A program made the position numbers and the translations under genes. Source: Romboutsia ilealis (GTDB lineage: Bacteria > Bacillota > Clostridia > Peptostreptococcales > Peptostreptococcaceae). Taken from it: a DNA stretch of 64,000 nt. Below, in pieces: positions 63,139-64,000 of the stretch. Each line of letters opens with the position of its first letter. Position 1 is the stretch's first letter. The notes beneath the pieces were generated by a model, which was not told the DNA's origin, ran no database searches, and saw nothing but the letters and a program-made list of their open reading frames with translations. Location: the NCBI RefSeq assembly GCF_900015215.1, contig NZ_LN555523.1:668912-732911 (forward strand). Reading direction: 5' to 3'.

Positions 63139-63633
63139 ACTTACTAAATAATCAACTATATATCCCATAATAATAATACCAGGTATATTTATAATTAATC
63201 GATAGAATGTAAACTCATATCCAAGAGCTCCAATTTCAAATAGTAGTGTAGAAAATTTAGTTACACACCATGCATTTAAAAATATAATTATATTTGAAAA
63301 TTTGACTCCCTTTTTTATCAAAACTGCAGCAAATGGAAAGCCAGCATACATAGGTCCAGCAGCAAAAAATGCAAGCATAAATGATAAAAATATTCCTAGA
63401 AGTTTAGATTTATCTCCCATATATTTCATAAAATATTCTCGAGGAATCCATTCATCCATAAGTCCTAGCAATATCATAGTTGGAGGTAAAACTGATAACA
63501 TTTGAATTAAATTCGACTTAATGTTTTTAAATGCAGAAAGTCCAATTTCATTATTGAATATGGAAATTAGTATAAGAATAAAGAAAAATATTAAAAAATA
63601 TTTATATCTTTTAATTATTTTTGATATACTCAA
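63118..63633 (-). CDS. Permease half protein, C-terminal half of an ArsP/DUF318-type permease
   Basis: Membrane protein of 171 residues with about five helices. PPTMILLGLMDEWIPREYFM followed by GDKSKLLGIFLSFMLAFFAA and GPMYAGFPFAAVLIKKG are typical of the ArsP_1/YraQ predicted permeases. The usual protein has about 300 residues with two similar halves; here the halves are separate genes that overlap by 4 nt (ATGA). Substrate unknown; relatives export organic arsenicals. Confidence 0.75.
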   Translation of the reverse strand: MSISKIIKRYKYFLIFFFILILISIFNNEIGLSAFKNIKSNLIQMLSVLPPTMILLGLMDEWIPREYFMKYMGDKSKLLGIFLSFMLAFFAAGPMYAGFPFAAVLIKKGVKFSNIIIFLNAWCVTKFSTLLFEIGALGYEFTFYRLIINIPGIIIMGYIVDYLVSKKTHKI

Positions 63634-63992
63634 TTAAATACACCTCCTATAAAAATAGCAACAATAAATGAAAATAAAAAAGCTAAGAAATTTCGATAAA
63701 ACGCAGCTTTTTTACCTATATATTCAGCCTCTAATGGGAAAGTTAGCATACCAACCATGGTAAGTGTAGTAATTAAAGCAGAGACTTGAGCATATCCAGC
63801 GCCATTTTGAAGTAAAGTATTACCTGTTGAAAATGCAACAAAAGTTGGCATCATAGTAATAGCTCCAATTATAGAAGATAGTAGTATACCAAAACTTCCA
63901 GACTCTTTACCTATAAGTTTTGATATCATTTCTGGATTTAAAATAGCTAATATTATAGCTATAATTATTACAATAGATAAAAATTGAGGCAT
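63630..63992 (-). CDS. Permease half protein, second half of the split ArsP/DUF318-type permease
   Basis: Membrane protein of 120 residues with four helices. The segment GAITMMPTFVAFSTGNTLLQ followed by NGAGYAQVSALITTLTMVG resembles the half-repeat of ArsP_1-type permeases. It comes first in the transcript and its stop overlaps the start of the partner. The upstream region (promoter, possible redox partner genes) lies beyond the window edge, only 8 nt away. Confidence 0.72.
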   Translation of the reverse strand: MPQFLSIVIIIAIILAILNPEMISKLIGKESGSFGILLSSIIGAITMMPTFVAFSTGNTLLQNGAGYAQVSALITTLTMVGMLTFPLEAEYIGKKAAFYRNFLAFLFSFIVAIFIGGVFN

Positions 63993-64000
63993 TATATTTT

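Overview
The window is a stretch of a very AT-rich, Gram-positive chromosome with strong purine-rich ribosome binding sites, frequent TTG/GTG starts and short intergenic terminators. Gene content points to an anaerobic, spore-forming member of the Clostridia, most likely in or near the Peptostreptococcaceae: a sialate operon with an SSS-type transporter, a uronate locus, HesB-like selenoprotein, a Spo0E-like remnant, an exosporium-like protein, a ferredoxin-nitroreductase and a cellobiose-type PTS. The species assignment is inference. No rRNA, tRNA, CRISPR array or prophage was seen.

Layout. 1-5842: sialic acid catabolism operon (nanE end, nanA, SSS transporter, nanQ, sialate O-acetylesterase, ROK kinase, RpiR regulator). 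6249-11176: transporters (AEC, MFS), a GNAT acetyltransferase, CopZ, a DUF4397 protein and a histidine-kinase relic. 11206-12390: a cation exchanger on the minus strand behind a yybP-ykoY (Mn2+) riboswitch with its own terminator. 12991-15984: a 997-residue leucine-rich-repeat protein without a signal peptide. 16105-21420: Fe-S nitroreductase, broken LysR gene, and a cellobiose-family PTS split over two strands (IIC plus a RarA-C-like protein on minus; RpiR regulator, IIB and IIA on plus). 21617-27263: YczE-like membrane protein, small exported protein, a sirtuin homologue lacking its catalytic His, and a NatA/NatB-CPBP ABC exporter. 27422-30620: a Cys/Sec pair of HesB-like proteins, DUF305 protein, L,D-transpeptidase, and a 52-residue zinc-ribbon gene with an in-frame UGA where YfgJ-type relatives have Cys. 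30799-36520: SNF2 helicase, DprA, exosporium-like protein, one unknown. 36650-36772: a MITE sharing ends with the IS982-family element at 59739-60861. 37078-46899: uronate locus (GntR regulator, broken kdgA and kdgK, uxaB, uxaA, uxaC, TRAP transporter) with five copies of a candidate operator. 47390-53638: NhaA, M20 amidohydrolase with AbgT transporter, YaaH transporter, a small Cys protein and a 2H phosphoesterase. 53885-56749: PspA operon and a cell-wall amidase. 56987-63992: CopA ATPase, Spo0E-like relic, IS982 element, two-component system, and a permease encoded as two halves.

The most unusual structure is a dispersed family of about 190-nt repeats (eight clear copies, all on the plus strand, most starting directly in the T-tract of a gene's terminator). 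They contain nested hairpins, and one stem shows compensatory base changes between copies, so this may be an undescribed structured RNA or mobile DNA element. The two in-frame UGA genes each carry a short stem with a TGGA-type loop 15-19 nt past the UGA, which supports selenocysteine insertion. The uronate pathway appears to be decaying: the steps down to 2-keto-3-deoxygluconate and the transporter are intact, but both following genes are wrecked.
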